In this document: piece after piece, positions 1 to 9,331 of the stretch
Numbering within the stretch: the stretch's first letter is position 1
How the letters are laid out: each line of letters opens with the position of its first letter
Origin: Ferruginibacter sp.
Lineage (GTDB): Bacteria > Bacteroidota > Bacteroidia > Chitinophagales > Chitinophagaceae
DNA length: 64,000 nucleotides
Assembly: GCA_013141115.1 (NCBI GenBank)
Contig: JABFRP010000002.1
Location: 2,816,875 to 2,880,874, forward strand
Direction of reading: 5' to 3'
Program-made: the position numbers and the translations under genes
The notes under the pieces: model-generated
The model's input: the letters and a program-made list of their open reading frames with translations, nothing else
Databases searched by the model: none
What the model was told of the DNA's origin: nothing

Positions 1-2
1 CC

Positions 3-995
3 AACGGTGATATGGTAACCAATGATTCACGAAGGCAGGATCAGTATCTGGACAGAAATATAACGACCTATTACTATTTAAGCTATCGATACATGGCCAT
101 AAAAGACGGGAATAAAAATTTTGCTGCTCTTACTCGGCAAATGGAAAGTATGAAAAGCTTTGAGGATGATGTGTTGAATAAAGATTTGTTTCATTTTTTA
201 GAGAACGAGTTGTTACAAAAATCTTTACCTGAACAAATTGCACCATCAGATCAATATGAAAAATTCTTTGCAACATCGCAGTTACTGAGAATAAGAAAAG
301 GTAATACTACCACAACTTTATTCGGTGGTGTTGATTGGCCGTTGACCATTGCATCAGGAAGATCCTGCAGTCCAAACTTTTTTTCTTACAGAAAAGGAAA
401 AGCTATTTTAAAATACATGCGCCTGTCTTCTTCTTTTTTTGGGATGGGATATTTTTATAGCGAAGGCATAAAGAAAGAGGGCAATGCATATGTACTGCAT
501 AAAAAAATAACAGCACCCTATTATCAACCTTTACCCAAAAACTTACGCAACAATAAAGGAGATTATAAATTAACACCCAGCACCGATGGCCGTTTTTGGA
601 ATAAAATGGATTTTGAAAACAGGCCGGTAAGTAATGTTAAAAATCAGGATACCCATATTTCATTTACAGAAACCAATGGTGCCGTTGAATTAAATATTGA
701 GGTTAAAGGCTTAGTGGGTGTACCAGTTACCATTGAACTTTGTTTTGCAGAAGGCGGACAATTAAGCGGCATTACCACTCCCGAAAATGGTAACAGTTTT
801 TTAGCAAAAGACTATGGCAAATATGAAATGGGAGGAGATGTAATTCAGTTTGGGCCAGGTGCTATGGCGCATAAAAAAATTACCGACCTGGAAGGAGAAA
901 GATACAGTACCCATTTTGGAAGTTTAAGAACACAAGGCATGCATGTTTTTATTACAGGAATAACACCGTTTAAACACACTATTACTTTTAATTAA
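3..995 (+). CDS. Conserved protein of unknown function, C-terminal part (5' end outside window)
   Basis: The reading frame is open from the first bases of the window, and the first ATG (base 12) does not look like a start: it precedes hydrophilic sequence with no signal peptide. I therefore treat this as the C-terminal ~330 residues of a longer protein. The first half is mostly helical and contains the segment GGVDWPLTIASGR near residue 105. The last ~120 residues look like a beta-sandwich (alternating hydrophobic strands ending KHTITFN). No catalytic motif is recognised. The stop codon overlaps the ATG of the DUF5009 gene (TAATG), so the two are translationally coupled. A polysaccharide-processing role is only a guess from the neighbours. 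Confidence 0.6.
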   Translation, partial: NGDMVTNDSRRQDQYLDRNITTYYYLSYRYMAIKDGNKNFAALTRQMESMKSFEDDVLNKDLFHFLENELLQKSLPEQIAPSDQYEKFFATSQLLRIRKGNTTTTLFGGVDWPLTIASGRSCSPNFFSYRKGKAILKYMRLSSSFFGMGYFYSEGIKKEGNAYVLHKKITAPYYQPLPKNLRNNKGDYKLTPSTDGRFWNKMDFENRPVSNVKNQDTHISFTETNGAVELNIEVKGLVGVPVTIELCFAEGGQLSGITTPENGNSFLAKDYGKYEMGGDVIQFGPGAMAHKKITDLEGERYSTHFGSLRTQGMHVFITGITPFKHTITFN

Positions 996-2224
996 TGTCC
1001 ACCACGCCAAATACCATTGAGAAAAAAGCCTCCGGCAGATTAGTGTCGCTTGATGCTTTGCGTGGCTTTGATATGTTCTGGATCATCAGTGGCGAAGGTA
1101 TTTTTCATGGTTTAGCAAACGTAGTTTTAACCAACCATAATTTATATCGCAATCCTGCTGATTGGCAAATTGAAACTAATGGAACATTGAATCTTTGGGA
1201 ACGCATTACAGTGGGCATCAGTAATCAATTGCATCATACACCATGGAACGGCTTTACATTTTACGATGTAATTTTTCCACTATTTATTTTTATTGCAGGG
1301 GTATCTATGCCATTCTCATTTGGTAAACAATTAAACCAGCCGCACAGCCCTGGTTCGTGTCTTCACGAATCAGTTGCTAAAAAAAATATTTATCGCTCTT
1401 TAATAAAACGTACACTCATTCTTATTTTTTTAGGGATGATAGTAAACGGATTATTTAAATGGCAAGACTATGAACATACCCGAATGGCAAGTGTGTTAGG
1501 GCGAATTGCATTGAGTTGTTTTTTTGCAGCGATCATTTATTTAAACTGTAATCTGCGTTCGCAAATTATTTGGTTTGCCGTAATATTGCTGGCCTATTGG
1601 GCAGCAATGATGTTAATTCCGGTACCGGGTTTTGGTGCAGGTGTACTTACTTCCGAAGGAAATTTGGAAGGCTATATCGACAGAATATTATTGCCCGGAA
1701 AATTACATCGTGCCGTATATGATCCGGAAGGATTGCTTTCAACTATTCCTGCCATTGGCTCTGCTATGCTGGGCATTTTTACAGGACAGTTTTTACAAAA
1801 CGAAAAATTATCTTCAGCACGTAAAGCATTGATCATTGCAATTGCAGGAGCAGTATTGTTATTGTGTGGTGCGCTGTGGGGCATTGTATTTCCCATTAAT
1901 AAAAATATGTGGACGAGTTCTTTTGTCTTATACGCCGGTGGATGGAGCATGTTGCTTTTTGCACTATTCTATTTTGTAATAGATGTAGCAGGGTATAAAA
2001 AATGGAGTATGCCATTTGTATGGGTTGGTTGCAATTCTATTTTAATTTATATGGCTGCACATGGTGTGGTAAATTTTGAATCAACCTCCACGTTTTTATT
2101 TGGTGGACTATTTAATAAAGCTCCTGCAATTTGGCATGATGCGTTACTATGGACTGGAGTGGCAATAATACAATTTGCAGCAATGAATTTTTTATTTATG
2201 AAGAAATGGTTTTTGAAAGTATAG
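995..2224 (+). CDS. DUF5009 / NagX-like membrane acyltransferase family protein
   Basis: A 409-residue polytopic membrane protein. The N-terminal signature RLVSLDALRGFDMFWII (about residues 15-31) is the hallmark of the COG4299/DUF5009 family, related to heparan-alpha-glucosaminide N-acetyltransferase (HGSNAT). About ten hydrophobic helices follow, including a block near residues 85-100 (YDVIFPLFIFIAGVSMPF) that carries the conserved FIFIxGxSM pattern. Family members are thought to move acetyl groups across the inner membrane onto sugars, but bacterial members are poorly characterised. The start overlaps the preceding stop, and a strong hairpin follows, so this is probably the last gene of its transcript. 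Family call is firm; the reaction is not. Confidence 0.85.
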   Translation: MSTTPNTIEKKASGRLVSLDALRGFDMFWIISGEGIFHGLANVVLTNHNLYRNPADWQIETNGTLNLWERITVGISNQLHHTPWNGFTFYDVIFPLFIFIAGVSMPFSFGKQLNQPHSPGSCLHESVAKKNIYRSLIKRTLILIFLGMIVNGLFKWQDYEHTRMASVLGRIALSCFFAAIIYLNCNLRSQIIWFAVILLAYWAAMMLIPVPGFGAGVLTSEGNLEGYIDRILLPGKLHRAVYDPEGLLSTIPAIGSAMLGIFTGQFLQNEKLSSARKALIIAIAGAVLLLCGALWGIVFPINKNMWTSSFVLYAGGWSMLLFALFYFVIDVAGYKKWSMPFVWVGCNSILIYMAAHGVVNFESTSTFLFGGLFNKAPAIWHDALLWTGVAIIQFAAMNFLFMKKWFLKV

Positions 2225-2233
2225 AGTTTAAAA

Positions 2234-2266
2234 AGGGTTGCCAACCTTACAAAGGTTGGCAACCCT
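2234..2266. terminator. Perfect 15-bp hairpin after DUF5009 gene
   Basis: AGGGTTGCCAACCTT (2234-2248) and its exact reverse complement (2252-2266) are separated by a 3-base loop. No U-tract follows on either strand, so this may be an mRNA-stabilising or REP-type hairpin rather than a classical intrinsic terminator. Confidence 0.5.
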
Positions 2267-2339
2267 AAGCAGCTTACGGAAAGATTTTTATTTATACCCA
2301 ACCTAGACAGTGGGTTAACGATTGCAAACTATCAAACAG

Positions 2340-4040
2340 ATGAACACATTACAAATTGCAGACTACATAGTCTTTTTTATCTATTTTATTTTAGTATCGT
2401 CTTACGGTATTTATATTTATCGTAAGAAGAAGACCTCAGGTACAAGTTCAAAAGATTTTTTTCTGGCAGAAGGTTCTTTAACATGGTGGGCCATTGGAGC
2501 ATCATTAATTGCATCTAATATTTCTGCAGAACATTTTATTGGTATGAGCGGCTCTGGCTTTGCATTAGGATTGGCAATTTCTACGTACGAATGGATGGCG
2601 GCAGCAACATTGATCATTGTTGCCATCTTCATCATTCCCATGTATCTAAAAAATAAGATTTTTACCATGCCACAGTTTTTGGCAAAGCGTTATGATGATA
2701 CCGTAAGTACCATCATGGCAGTGATCTGGCTGTTGGTATATGTGTTTGTAAATCTGACTTCTATTATTTATTTAGGTGCATTGGCAATTTCATCCATTGC
2801 ACCCATTAGTTTTGAATGGTGTGTTGCTGGCTTGAGTATCTTTTCTGTTATAGTTACATTGGGTGGTATGAAAGTAATTGGATACACTGATGTGTTTCAG
2901 GTGTTGGTGTTGATCATTGGCGGATTGGTAACTACTTATTTGGCATTAACCTTATTGTCAGAGCAATTTGGTTTTGGTAAAGATGTTTTTAAAGGGCTTG
3001 CTATTTTAAGAAAAGAAGCGCCGGATCATTTTCATATGATCTTTGAAAAATCCAATCCGCATTACAAAGAATTACCGGGGATGTCTGTGCTGATTGGCGG
3101 AATGCTCATCAACAATTTAGCTTACTGGGGATGTAATCAATACATTGTGCAACGTGCATTAGGAGCCGATTTAAAAACTGCACGTAAAGGGATTTTATTT
3201 GCAGCGTTTTTAAAAATGCTGGTGCCGGTAATTGCAGTATTACCCGGTATAGCTATGTATGTGATGCACCACAATGGTATGTTTCAAAAAGAAATGCTGG
3301 ATTTTACGGACCCTTTAAAACCTGTTTTAAAACCCGACCATGCTTATCCAACGCTGATGAATTTACTGCCATCCGGATTAAAAGGAGTAGCTTTTGCAGC
3401 ATTAACTGCAGCTATTGTTGCATCGCTTGCAGGAAAAGCCAACAGCATCTCCACTATTTTTTCTTTAGATATTTATAAAAAATATTTTAATAAAAATGCC
3501 AGTGAAAGAAAGTTGGTTTTAACAGGAAGATGGGCCGTAATTATTTCTATGTTGATAGCAGCAATAGTTGCGCCGGCATTAAAATCATTAGATCAGGCGT
3601 ATCAGTTTATACAGGAGTATGCAGGATTTTTTTCGCCGGGTGTATTGGCAATTTTTCTATTGGGTATGTTTTGGAAAAAAACTACCGCACAGGCTGGTCT
3701 GGCAGGTGCATTACTCACTGTACCTATTTCAACTGTGTTGAAATTTTTGCCTACCTGGACCAACGGTGCTTTTCCTGATTATCCTTTTTTAGACAGGATG
3801 ACGATTGCTTTTTTTGCTATTGTTATAATCATGGTTATTATCAGTTTACTTAAGCCAAATCCAGAACGAAGATCGAATGTTACCGACTATACATCATCAG
3901 ATCTGTTAACTCAGGATATTGAGGAAAATGAACATGTAATTGAAATGGATACTTCATTGTTTAAAGTGTCTACAGGATTTATTATCGGGTCGTTTATTAT
4001 ATGTGGTATATTGGTTGCGTTGTATACGGTGTTTTGGTAG
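2340..4040 (+). CDS. Sodium/solute symporter (SSS family, SGLT-like)
   Basis: About 566 residues with 13-14 hydrophobic segments. The sequence DFFLAEGSLTWWAIGASLIA near residues 38-57, followed by SNISAEHFIGMSGSGFA, is the typical SGLT/SSS N-terminal signature. AALTAAIVASLAGKANSIST around residue 360 matches the conserved TM8-9 region containing sodium-site residues. It should import a sugar or similar small solute with Na+ across the inner membrane. I start it at the ATG at 2340; a TTG six codons upstream is possible but less likely. Neighbouring secreted GH92 and GH28 genes make a monosaccharide product the natural substrate (inference). The C-terminus abuts the heptamer repeat. Confidence 0.9.
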   Translation: MNTLQIADYIVFFIYFILVSSYGIYIYRKKKTSGTSSKDFFLAEGSLTWWAIGASLIASNISAEHFIGMSGSGFALGLAISTYEWMAAATLIIVAIFIIPMYLKNKIFTMPQFLAKRYDDTVSTIMAVIWLLVYVFVNLTSIIYLGALAISSIAPISFEWCVAGLSIFSVIVTLGGMKVIGYTDVFQVLVLIIGGLVTTYLALTLLSEQFGFGKDVFKGLAILRKEAPDHFHMIFEKSNPHYKELPGMSVLIGGMLINNLAYWGCNQYIVQRALGADLKTARKGILFAAFLKMLVPVIAVLPGIAMYVMHHNGMFQKEMLDFTDPLKPVLKPDHAYPTLMNLLPSGLKGVAFAALTAAIVASLAGKANSISTIFSLDIYKKYFNKNASERKLVLTGRWAVIISMLIAAIVAPALKSLDQAYQFIQEYAGFFSPGVLAIFLLGMFWKKTTAQAGLAGALLTVPISTVLKFLPTWTNGAFPDYPFLDRMTIAFFAIVIIMVIISLLKPNPERRSNVTDYTSSDLLTQDIEENEHVIEMDTSLFKVSTGFIIGSFIICGILVALYTVFW

Positions 4041-4205
4041 AGTAGTGAGTAGTGAGTAGTGAGTAGTGAGTAGTGAGTAGTGAGTAGTGAGTAGTGAGTA
4101 GTGAGTAGTGAGTAGTGAGTAGTGAGTAGTGAGTAGTGAGTAGTGAGTAGTGAGTAGTGAGTAGTGAGTAGTGAGTAGTGAGTAGTGAGTAGTGAGTAGT
4201 GAGTA
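4041..4205. repeat. Perfect heptamer tandem repeat, unit AGTAGTG, 23 copies plus 4 bases
   Basis: Twenty-three uninterrupted copies of AGTAGTG run from 4041 to 4201, followed by AGTA. The array begins at the stop of the symporter. Because three units make 21 bases, all frames not containing a stop stay open, and the minus strand reads as a repeated TTHYSLL peptide; I consider those minus-strand frames artefacts. Seven-base arrays of this kind are known as STRR-type repeats in several phyla. No mismatches, so the array is young or actively maintained by slippage. Confidence 0.97.
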
Positions 4206-4258
4206 AAATTTGGCATGTAAAGGTAGCGCTAAATGTGTAAAATATGTCGGATCATATT

Positions 4259-4323
4259 CGTGCCGTAGGCACGTAAGGTGGGTAGAAAAAATGAACATCA
4301 AGGATTTTCGTTCCGTAGGAACG
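4259..4323. repeat. Two REP-like hairpins of form CGTNCC-GTA-GGNACG
   Basis: CGTGCCGTAGGCACG (4259-4273) and CGTTCCGTAGGAACG (4309-4323) are perfect 6-bp-arm inverted repeats with the same GTA loop. They differ by a compensated base pair, which preserves the fold and argues for a mobile or structured repeat family rather than chance. They lie between the heptamer array and the GH92 start. Confidence 0.75.
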
Positions 4324-4398
4324 GCAGGTGCAACCGAGGTTAATAAAATAACAAGATGTAAATTTAGTAGCAAAATTAAATGGCTCAATAAAGAACTA

Positions 4399-6738
4399 AT
4401 GTACAAGAGTGCGACGCCAATGCGGCTTAATAGCATTACCGAAGCTGGTTTAACAAAAACAATAATTGCGATAGCAATTTTGTTGCTATGCAATACGACT
4501 GTGCCTGCGCAAAAATTAATGCAATATGTACAACCCTTATCAGGCACCGCTGCATCCACTACTATTAGTGCGGTTAAGCATAGCGAATCGGGTGGCACGG
4601 AAGCCAATGCCAATACCATTCCTGCGGTTACTGTGCCATTTGCAATGACACAGTTTACCGCACAAACTAAACAAACAGAAAATAAATGTGTACCGCCTTA
4701 TTTGTATAAAGACAGTTTGTTCAGCGGCTTTAGAGCCACACATTGGATCAGCGGAAGTTGTACACAAGACTATGGAAGTTTTACTGTTATGCCTGTAGCA
4801 GGAAAATTAAAAACTGCTGTGCAGGAATATGCGATTCCATTTTCTCATACCAATGAAATAGCTACACCTGCATATTATAAACTGGAATTACTACAAAAAA
4901 AAATAATTGCAGAAGTGACTGCAACTGCACGCTGCGGCGTAATGCGTTTTACCATGTTGCAGGCGGATAGTTTGTATTTACTGATTACACCCAACAGCGA
5001 TTATGCCACCTGCACTGCAACAGTAAATGCATCAACCAATGAAGTAGTAGGCACCAATGCAGTACACCGCATTTACCAGGGTTGGGGTAATAAAGCCGGC
5101 TTTGATGGCTGCATGTATTTTAAAGCCAATAAAAATATTGTGGCATCAGGTTCATACATAGGCGCAACAATCAGCAATCAAAATTTCACATTGAATAAAA
5201 AAGAGGGCGGAGTGTATATTGGATTTTATTTACAGAAGGGTGAATCGGTAGAATTAAGTGTGGGCACTTCTTTCACCAGCACCGATGCTGCAAAAAATAA
5301 TTATCTAAAAGAAATTGGCAATAAAAATTTTGATGCCGTGTATTCGGAGGCAACTGCCATTTGGGAAAAAGCATTGCAACAAATTTCGGTAACTACCGAT
5401 AGTGAAAAAGATAAAAGAAAATTTTATACGGCTTTATATCATGCCATGCAGCATCCCAGATTAATGAGTGATGAGGATGGCGCTTATCCAAAATTTGCAG
5501 GCAATTATGAAGTTAAGCAAACTGCAAACGGAAATTATTATGATGATTTTTCGATGTGGGATATTTACAGGGCACAGTTGCCACTGTTTGAAATTTTGAA
5601 TCCGTCATTAACCAATCAACTCGTAAATTCTGTAATTACAAAAGGAGAGCAAGGCGGTTGGTTGCCTATTTTTCCGTGTTGGAACAGTTATACTGCTGCC
5701 ATGATTGGTGATCATGTAACAGCATTTATTGCCTCTGCTTACAATAAAGGCATCCGCAATTATGATGTCAACTCCGCTTATGCACTCATGCGCAAAAATG
5801 CATTTGAAACACCGTCAGATTTTAATGATTATAAAAATGGGTTGGGTAGAAGAGCACTGACTTCTTATTTAAAATATGGATATATACCATTGGAAGATAG
5901 TGTACCCGAAGCCTTTCATAAAAAAGAACAGGTGAGCAGAACATTGGAATATGCCTACGATGATTATGCATTGAGTGTGGTTGCAAAAAATTTGCATAAA
6001 ATGGATGACTATAAAAAATTACAACAACGGGCATTCAATTATAAAAATGTTTTTGATGCATCTGTGGGTATGGTACGGGGGAAATTTATAAATGGCACCT
6101 GGGCTGCTAATTTTAATGCAGATAAAAGAGCATCTTATATCACTGAAGGCACACCAAGGCAATATACTTTTTATGTGCCGCAGGATGTACAAGGGTTGAC
6201 AAACTTATTAGGAGGTACAAAAAAACTTGAGAATGCATTGGACAGTTTATTTTTTAAAAATGAATACTGGCATGGCAACGAACCCGGGCACCAGATTCCG
6301 TTTATGTATAATTATACTGCTGCGCCTTATAAAACACAACAGACAGTTTTAAAAATTCTGGATGAAGAATACAGTGATGGTCCGGGTGGATTGAGTGGCA
6401 ATGACGATGCCGGCCAAATGAGTGCCTGGTATGTGTTTGCGGCGATGGGTTTTTATCCGGTTGATCCGGTGTCAGGAGAATATATTCTATGTACTCCTCT
6501 GTTTGACAAAATTGTTTTGCAATTGCAAAACAATAAGCAATTACAAATTATTTGTAAAAGACAATCCGAAAAATCAATTTACATACAGGATGTAAAATGG
6601 AATGGTAAAATTTATGGCAAAAATTTTATTCGCTATGCTGACATCATGAATGGAGGATCAATGGAAATTAATTTATCTGATAGGTTTACCAACTGGGGAA
6701 GTTCAATAAAAAGCAGGCCCTCATCTTTAACAAAATAA
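4399..6738 (+). CDS. GH92 alpha-mannosidase family glycosidase, secreted
   Basis: About 779 residues from the ATG at 4399 (772 from an in-frame ATG at 4420). A signal peptide core TIIAIAILLLCNTTVPAQ follows either start. The frame is open back to 4210, but that stretch runs through the hairpin repeats and is unlikely to be translated. GH92 hallmarks: the N-terminal segment QYVQPLSGTAAST, the HQIPFMYNY motif, and GNDDAGQMSAWYVFAAMGF near the C-terminus, which carries the conserved D-D-A-G-Q-M-S-A-W block. GH92 enzymes are Ca2+-dependent inverting exo-alpha-mannosidases acting on N-glycans or mannan. The GH28 gene starts 4 bases after the stop, so the two are co-transcribed. Linkage specificity cannot be read from sequence. 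Confidence 0.9.
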   Translation: MYKSATPMRLNSITEAGLTKTIIAIAILLLCNTTVPAQKLMQYVQPLSGTAASTTISAVKHSESGGTEANANTIPAVTVPFAMTQFTAQTKQTENKCVPPYLYKDSLFSGFRATHWISGSCTQDYGSFTVMPVAGKLKTAVQEYAIPFSHTNEIATPAYYKLELLQKKIIAEVTATARCGVMRFTMLQADSLYLLITPNSDYATCTATVNASTNEVVGTNAVHRIYQGWGNKAGFDGCMYFKANKNIVASGSYIGATISNQNFTLNKKEGGVYIGFYLQKGESVELSVGTSFTSTDAAKNNYLKEIGNKNFDAVYSEATAIWEKALQQISVTTDSEKDKRKFYTALYHAMQHPRLMSDEDGAYPKFAGNYEVKQTANGNYYDDFSMWDIYRAQLPLFEILNPSLTNQLVNSVITKGEQGGWLPIFPCWNSYTAAMIGDHVTAFIASAYNKGIRNYDVNSAYALMRKNAFETPSDFNDYKNGLGRRALTSYLKYGYIPLEDSVPEAFHKKEQVSRTLEYAYDDYALSVVAKNLHKMDDYKKLQQRAFNYKNVFDASVGMVRGKFINGTWAANFNADKRASYITEGTPRQYTFYVPQDVQGLTNLLGGTKKLENALDSLFFKNEYWHGNEPGHQIPFMYNYTAAPYKTQQTVLKILDEEYSDGPGGLSGNDDAGQMSAWYVFAAMGFYPVDPVSGEYILCTPLFDKIVLQLQNNKQLQIICKRQSEKSIYIQDVKWNGKIYGKNFIRYADIMNGGSMEINLSDRFTNWGSSIKSRPSSLTK

Positions 6739-6742
6739 AATT

Positions 6743-8182
6743 ATGGTCAGGAAATATTTGATGTTAAGTATAGCTGTGATGATTATTTTATCTTCTACAG
6801 CTCAAAAAATATACAACGTAAAAAAATTTGGTGCCAAAGGCGATGGCAAAACTGACGACGCCATGGCTATACAAAAGGCCATTGATGCCTGCACCAAAAC
6901 AGGCGGACAGGTGTTATTTCCCGCATTACATACTTTTATGTGCAGCCCGATTACATTGAAGTCAAATATCGATTTTCATTTAGAAGCAGGAGCCATATTA
7001 CTGGCCAATCCTGATGAAAAAGTATATACTAAAAATGCATTCCGAACCAATCCCGGCGAAGGCACGATATGGATTGGTGCAGAAAAAATTAATAATCTAA
7101 CCATCAGCGGCAGCGGAGAAATTAATGGCAACGGCATTTCTTTTATGGGAGCAGAGCTGGAAGACTCCTATGTATTGAAACCATTTAACATTCTTGATCC
7201 AAGGCCGCATGTGCTCACCATCATAGGCGGAAATAATATTCGCATTAAAGATATTCATATTGGCAACTCGGCTTACTGGACAGTGCATTTAGTCGGGTGC
7301 AATGATGTGGTAATAAGCGGCATTACTTTATTAAATAGTTTAAAAGTACGCAATAGCGATGGGATAGATTTAGACCACAGCAAAAATGTACGCATCAGCG
7401 ATTGCTATATCGAAAGCGGTGATGATTGCATCTGTTTAAAAAACCGCAGGGAGTTTGAAGAGTTTGGCCCTTGTGAAAATATTACCGTTATCAATTGCAC
7501 CATGACGAGCAGAAGCTGCGCCATAAAAATTGGCAGCGAAAATATGGACACCATCAGACAGGTTGTATTTAATAATTGCATCATTAAAAAAAGTAACCGT
7601 GGTGTAGGTATTCAAAACAGGGATGAAGGTGTGGTGAGTGATGTGATCTTCTCCAATATGATCATCGAAGGACATTTATTCAGCGATGTATGGTGGGGAA
7701 AAGCAGAACCAATTTATATTACTGCCTACCGCCGTGCCAATGGTAATAACAAAGACGCCAACTGGCGTTTTCCTAAAGCTGTTACTGAGGGAAGAGTGGG
7801 GGAAGTAAAAAATATTTACTTCAGCAATATTAAATGTATCAGCGAAAATGGCGTGTATGTAAGTGCAGAATCAAACGATAAAATTTCCAATATTGTTTTT
7901 GATAATGTTGATGTACTCATTGATAAAACAACCGCTATTGCCGGTGGCGTGTATGATCGCAGGCCATGTAAAGTAGAGGGTTTTGTAAAAGGCAGCACTT
8001 CCGGTTTTTATTTTGATGCTGCTAAAAGTATTACTGTAAGAAATTGCAGTGTGCAATGGGGCAGCAATAAACCCAATTACTTTGCAAGCGTAATAGAAAG
8101 TAAAAATGTGGATTCGTTACAATTGTTTAATGTAGCAGGGCAGGCGGCTTTTCCCGAAAAACTTGAGGCCATAAAAAAATAG
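6743..8182 (+). CDS. GH28 family (polygalacturonase-like) secreted glycosidase
   Basis: 479 residues: a signal peptide (cleaved near STAQ, residue ~21), the pectate-lyase/GH28 N-terminal motif FGAKGDGKTDDAMAIQKAI, then a right-handed beta-helix. Catalytic-core motifs NSDGIDLD (about residues 203-210) and GDDCICLK (about 226-233, the two catalytic Asp) are present. The classical G-H-G is replaced by SCAIKIGSE and the R-I-K motif is not seen; RGVGIQ stands at that level. Many bacterial GH28 subgroups share this pattern, so the enzyme is probably active, but its substrate may be another uronide or rhamnogalacturonan rather than homogalacturonan. Co-transcribed with GH92. Confidence 0.85.
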   Translation: MVRKYLMLSIAVMIILSSTAQKIYNVKKFGAKGDGKTDDAMAIQKAIDACTKTGGQVLFPALHTFMCSPITLKSNIDFHLEAGAILLANPDEKVYTKNAFRTNPGEGTIWIGAEKINNLTISGSGEINGNGISFMGAELEDSYVLKPFNILDPRPHVLTIIGGNNIRIKDIHIGNSAYWTVHLVGCNDVVISGITLLNSLKVRNSDGIDLDHSKNVRISDCYIESGDDCICLKNRREFEEFGPCENITVINCTMTSRSCAIKIGSENMDTIRQVVFNNCIIKKSNRGVGIQNRDEGVVSDVIFSNMIIEGHLFSDVWWGKAEPIYITAYRRANGNNKDANWRFPKAVTEGRVGEVKNIYFSNIKCISENGVYVSAESNDKISNIVFDNVDVLIDKTTAIAGGVYDRRPCKVEGFVKGSTSGFYFDAAKSITVRNCSVQWGSNKPNYFASVIESKNVDSLQLFNVAGQAAFPEKLEAIKK

Positions 8183-8248
8183 GGGTAAAAATGTTTGGTA
8201 CCCTTCATCCTTAATCACCCTGAACTTTTTTTGTCTTATACTTTTAGT

Positions 8249-8299
8249 TACGCAAAGATGCAAAGTAGGTAAGCCGCAAAATCCTCTGCGCCACTGCGT
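8249..8299. repeat. Degenerate CGCAAAG / CTGCGTG-type short repeats
   Basis: ACGCAAAGATGCAAAG on one side and CTCTGCGCCACTGCGTG on the other form loosely inverted short repeats in the GH28-epimerase convergent gap. A similar TCTGCGT-type run occurs at 35295-35317, suggesting a dispersed low-complexity family. Confidence 0.5.
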
Positions 8300-8307
8300 G
8301 CAACATT

Positions 8308-9309
8308 TTATATAACCTGAAACCCTAAAGCATAAGGGTCATCATCTGTATCAATAGAAATGATATTGTGTCCGTAAATTTTTGCCCACCCTTCAATGCT
8401 TGGCCTGATGGCCGGCTTGCCATCTACAAAAGTTTCTTCTTCTATTCTGCCAATAAATTTGCTGCCAATAATACTTTCATGAATAAATGCATCACCGGCT
8501 TTTAATTTTCCTTTAGCATACCATTGTGCCATACGTGCCGAAGTGCCGGTGCCGCAAGGGCTGCGGTCGATAGCTTTGTCGCCATAAAAAACAGCATTGC
8601 GTGCAGTAGAGGTTTTGTCCAATACAGCACCCGTCCATAAAATATGACTGCAGCCTTTTATTGTTTCATTTTCCGGATGCACAAATTCATATTTGGCATT
8701 GATATTTTTTCTCAACTCCCTTGCCCAGCTAATTAATTTATCAGCACTGTAATGTTCAATGCCTTTAAAGTTTTTCTGTACATCAACGATGGCATAAAAA
8801 TTTCCACCATAACTCACATCAATAATTAATTCGCCTAATTCGGGGCAATCAACCGTTAGTTCTGTAGCAGCTAAATAAGAAGGCACATTGGTGAGTTTTA
8901 CCGATTTTACTTTATTATTCTCTTCTGTGTAAACAATATGTACCAACCCTGCAGGCGCTTCCATTTTTACAATGCCTTTTATTTGGGGTTGTATCAATCC
9001 CTGCTCTATAGCAATGGTAATGGTGCCAATAGTACCATGGCCGCACATGGGTAAACAGCCGCTGGTTTCAATAAATAAAACAGCCACATCATTTTGCGGA
9101 TCATGTGGTGCATACAAAATGCTTCCGCTCATCATATCGTGCCCACGGGGTTCGTACATCAATCCTTTTCTTATCCAGTCGTACTCCTTTAAAAAGTGCT
9201 GGCGTTTTTCACTCATACTATTACCCTGCAATACAGGGCCGCCTTCTTTTACCAAACGAACAGGGTTGCCGCAGGTATGTGCATCAATGCAGGTAAATGT
9301 TTGTTTCAT
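8308..9309 (-). CDS. 4-hydroxyproline 2-epimerase (proline racemase family)
   Basis: 333 residues, cytoplasmic. Both catalytic cysteines of the proline-racemase fold are present: Cys89 in PMCGHGT and Cys252 in DRSPCGTGTSARMA. Two cysteines mean racemase/epimerase chemistry; trans-3-hydroxyproline dehydratases replace one with Ser/Thr. Within the family this is closest to hydroxyproline epimerases, which convert trans-4-hydroxy-L-proline to cis-4-hydroxy-D-proline, the first step of hydroxyproline catabolism. It is followed upstream on the same strand by a secreted GH130 gene (22-base gap), so the two probably share a transcript. No hydroxyproline oxidase or semialdehyde dehydrogenase is in the window; the DHDPS-family gene at 11818-12720 could be the deaminase step. 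Confidence 0.85.
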   Translation of the reverse strand: MKQTFTCIDAHTCGNPVRLVKEGGPVLQGNSMSEKRQHFLKEYDWIRKGLMYEPRGHDMMSGSILYAPHDPQNDVAVLFIETSGCLPMCGHGTIGTITIAIEQGLIQPQIKGIVKMEAPAGLVHIVYTEENNKVKSVKLTNVPSYLAATELTVDCPELGELIIDVSYGGNFYAIVDVQKNFKGIEHYSADKLISWARELRKNINAKYEFVHPENETIKGCSHILWTGAVLDKTSTARNAVFYGDKAIDRSPCGTGTSARMAQWYAKGKLKAGDAFIHESIIGSKFIGRIEEETFVDGKPAIRPSIEGWAKIYGHNIISIDTDDDPYALGFQVI

Positions 9310-9331
9310 TTTTATTTAACTGAAAATTATT

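Noticed and set aside
4041..4205. CRISPR array
   Set aside because: The units are 7 bases with no spacers.
4210..4398. Longer N-terminus for GH92 starting at TTG 4210
   Set aside because: It would translate the REP-like hairpins, and the signal peptide begins only after 4399.
3911..4619. Long minus-strand open frames encoding repeated TTHYSLL peptides
   Set aside because: They exist only because the 7-base repeat contains no stop in these frames; flanks are antisense to the symporter and GH92.
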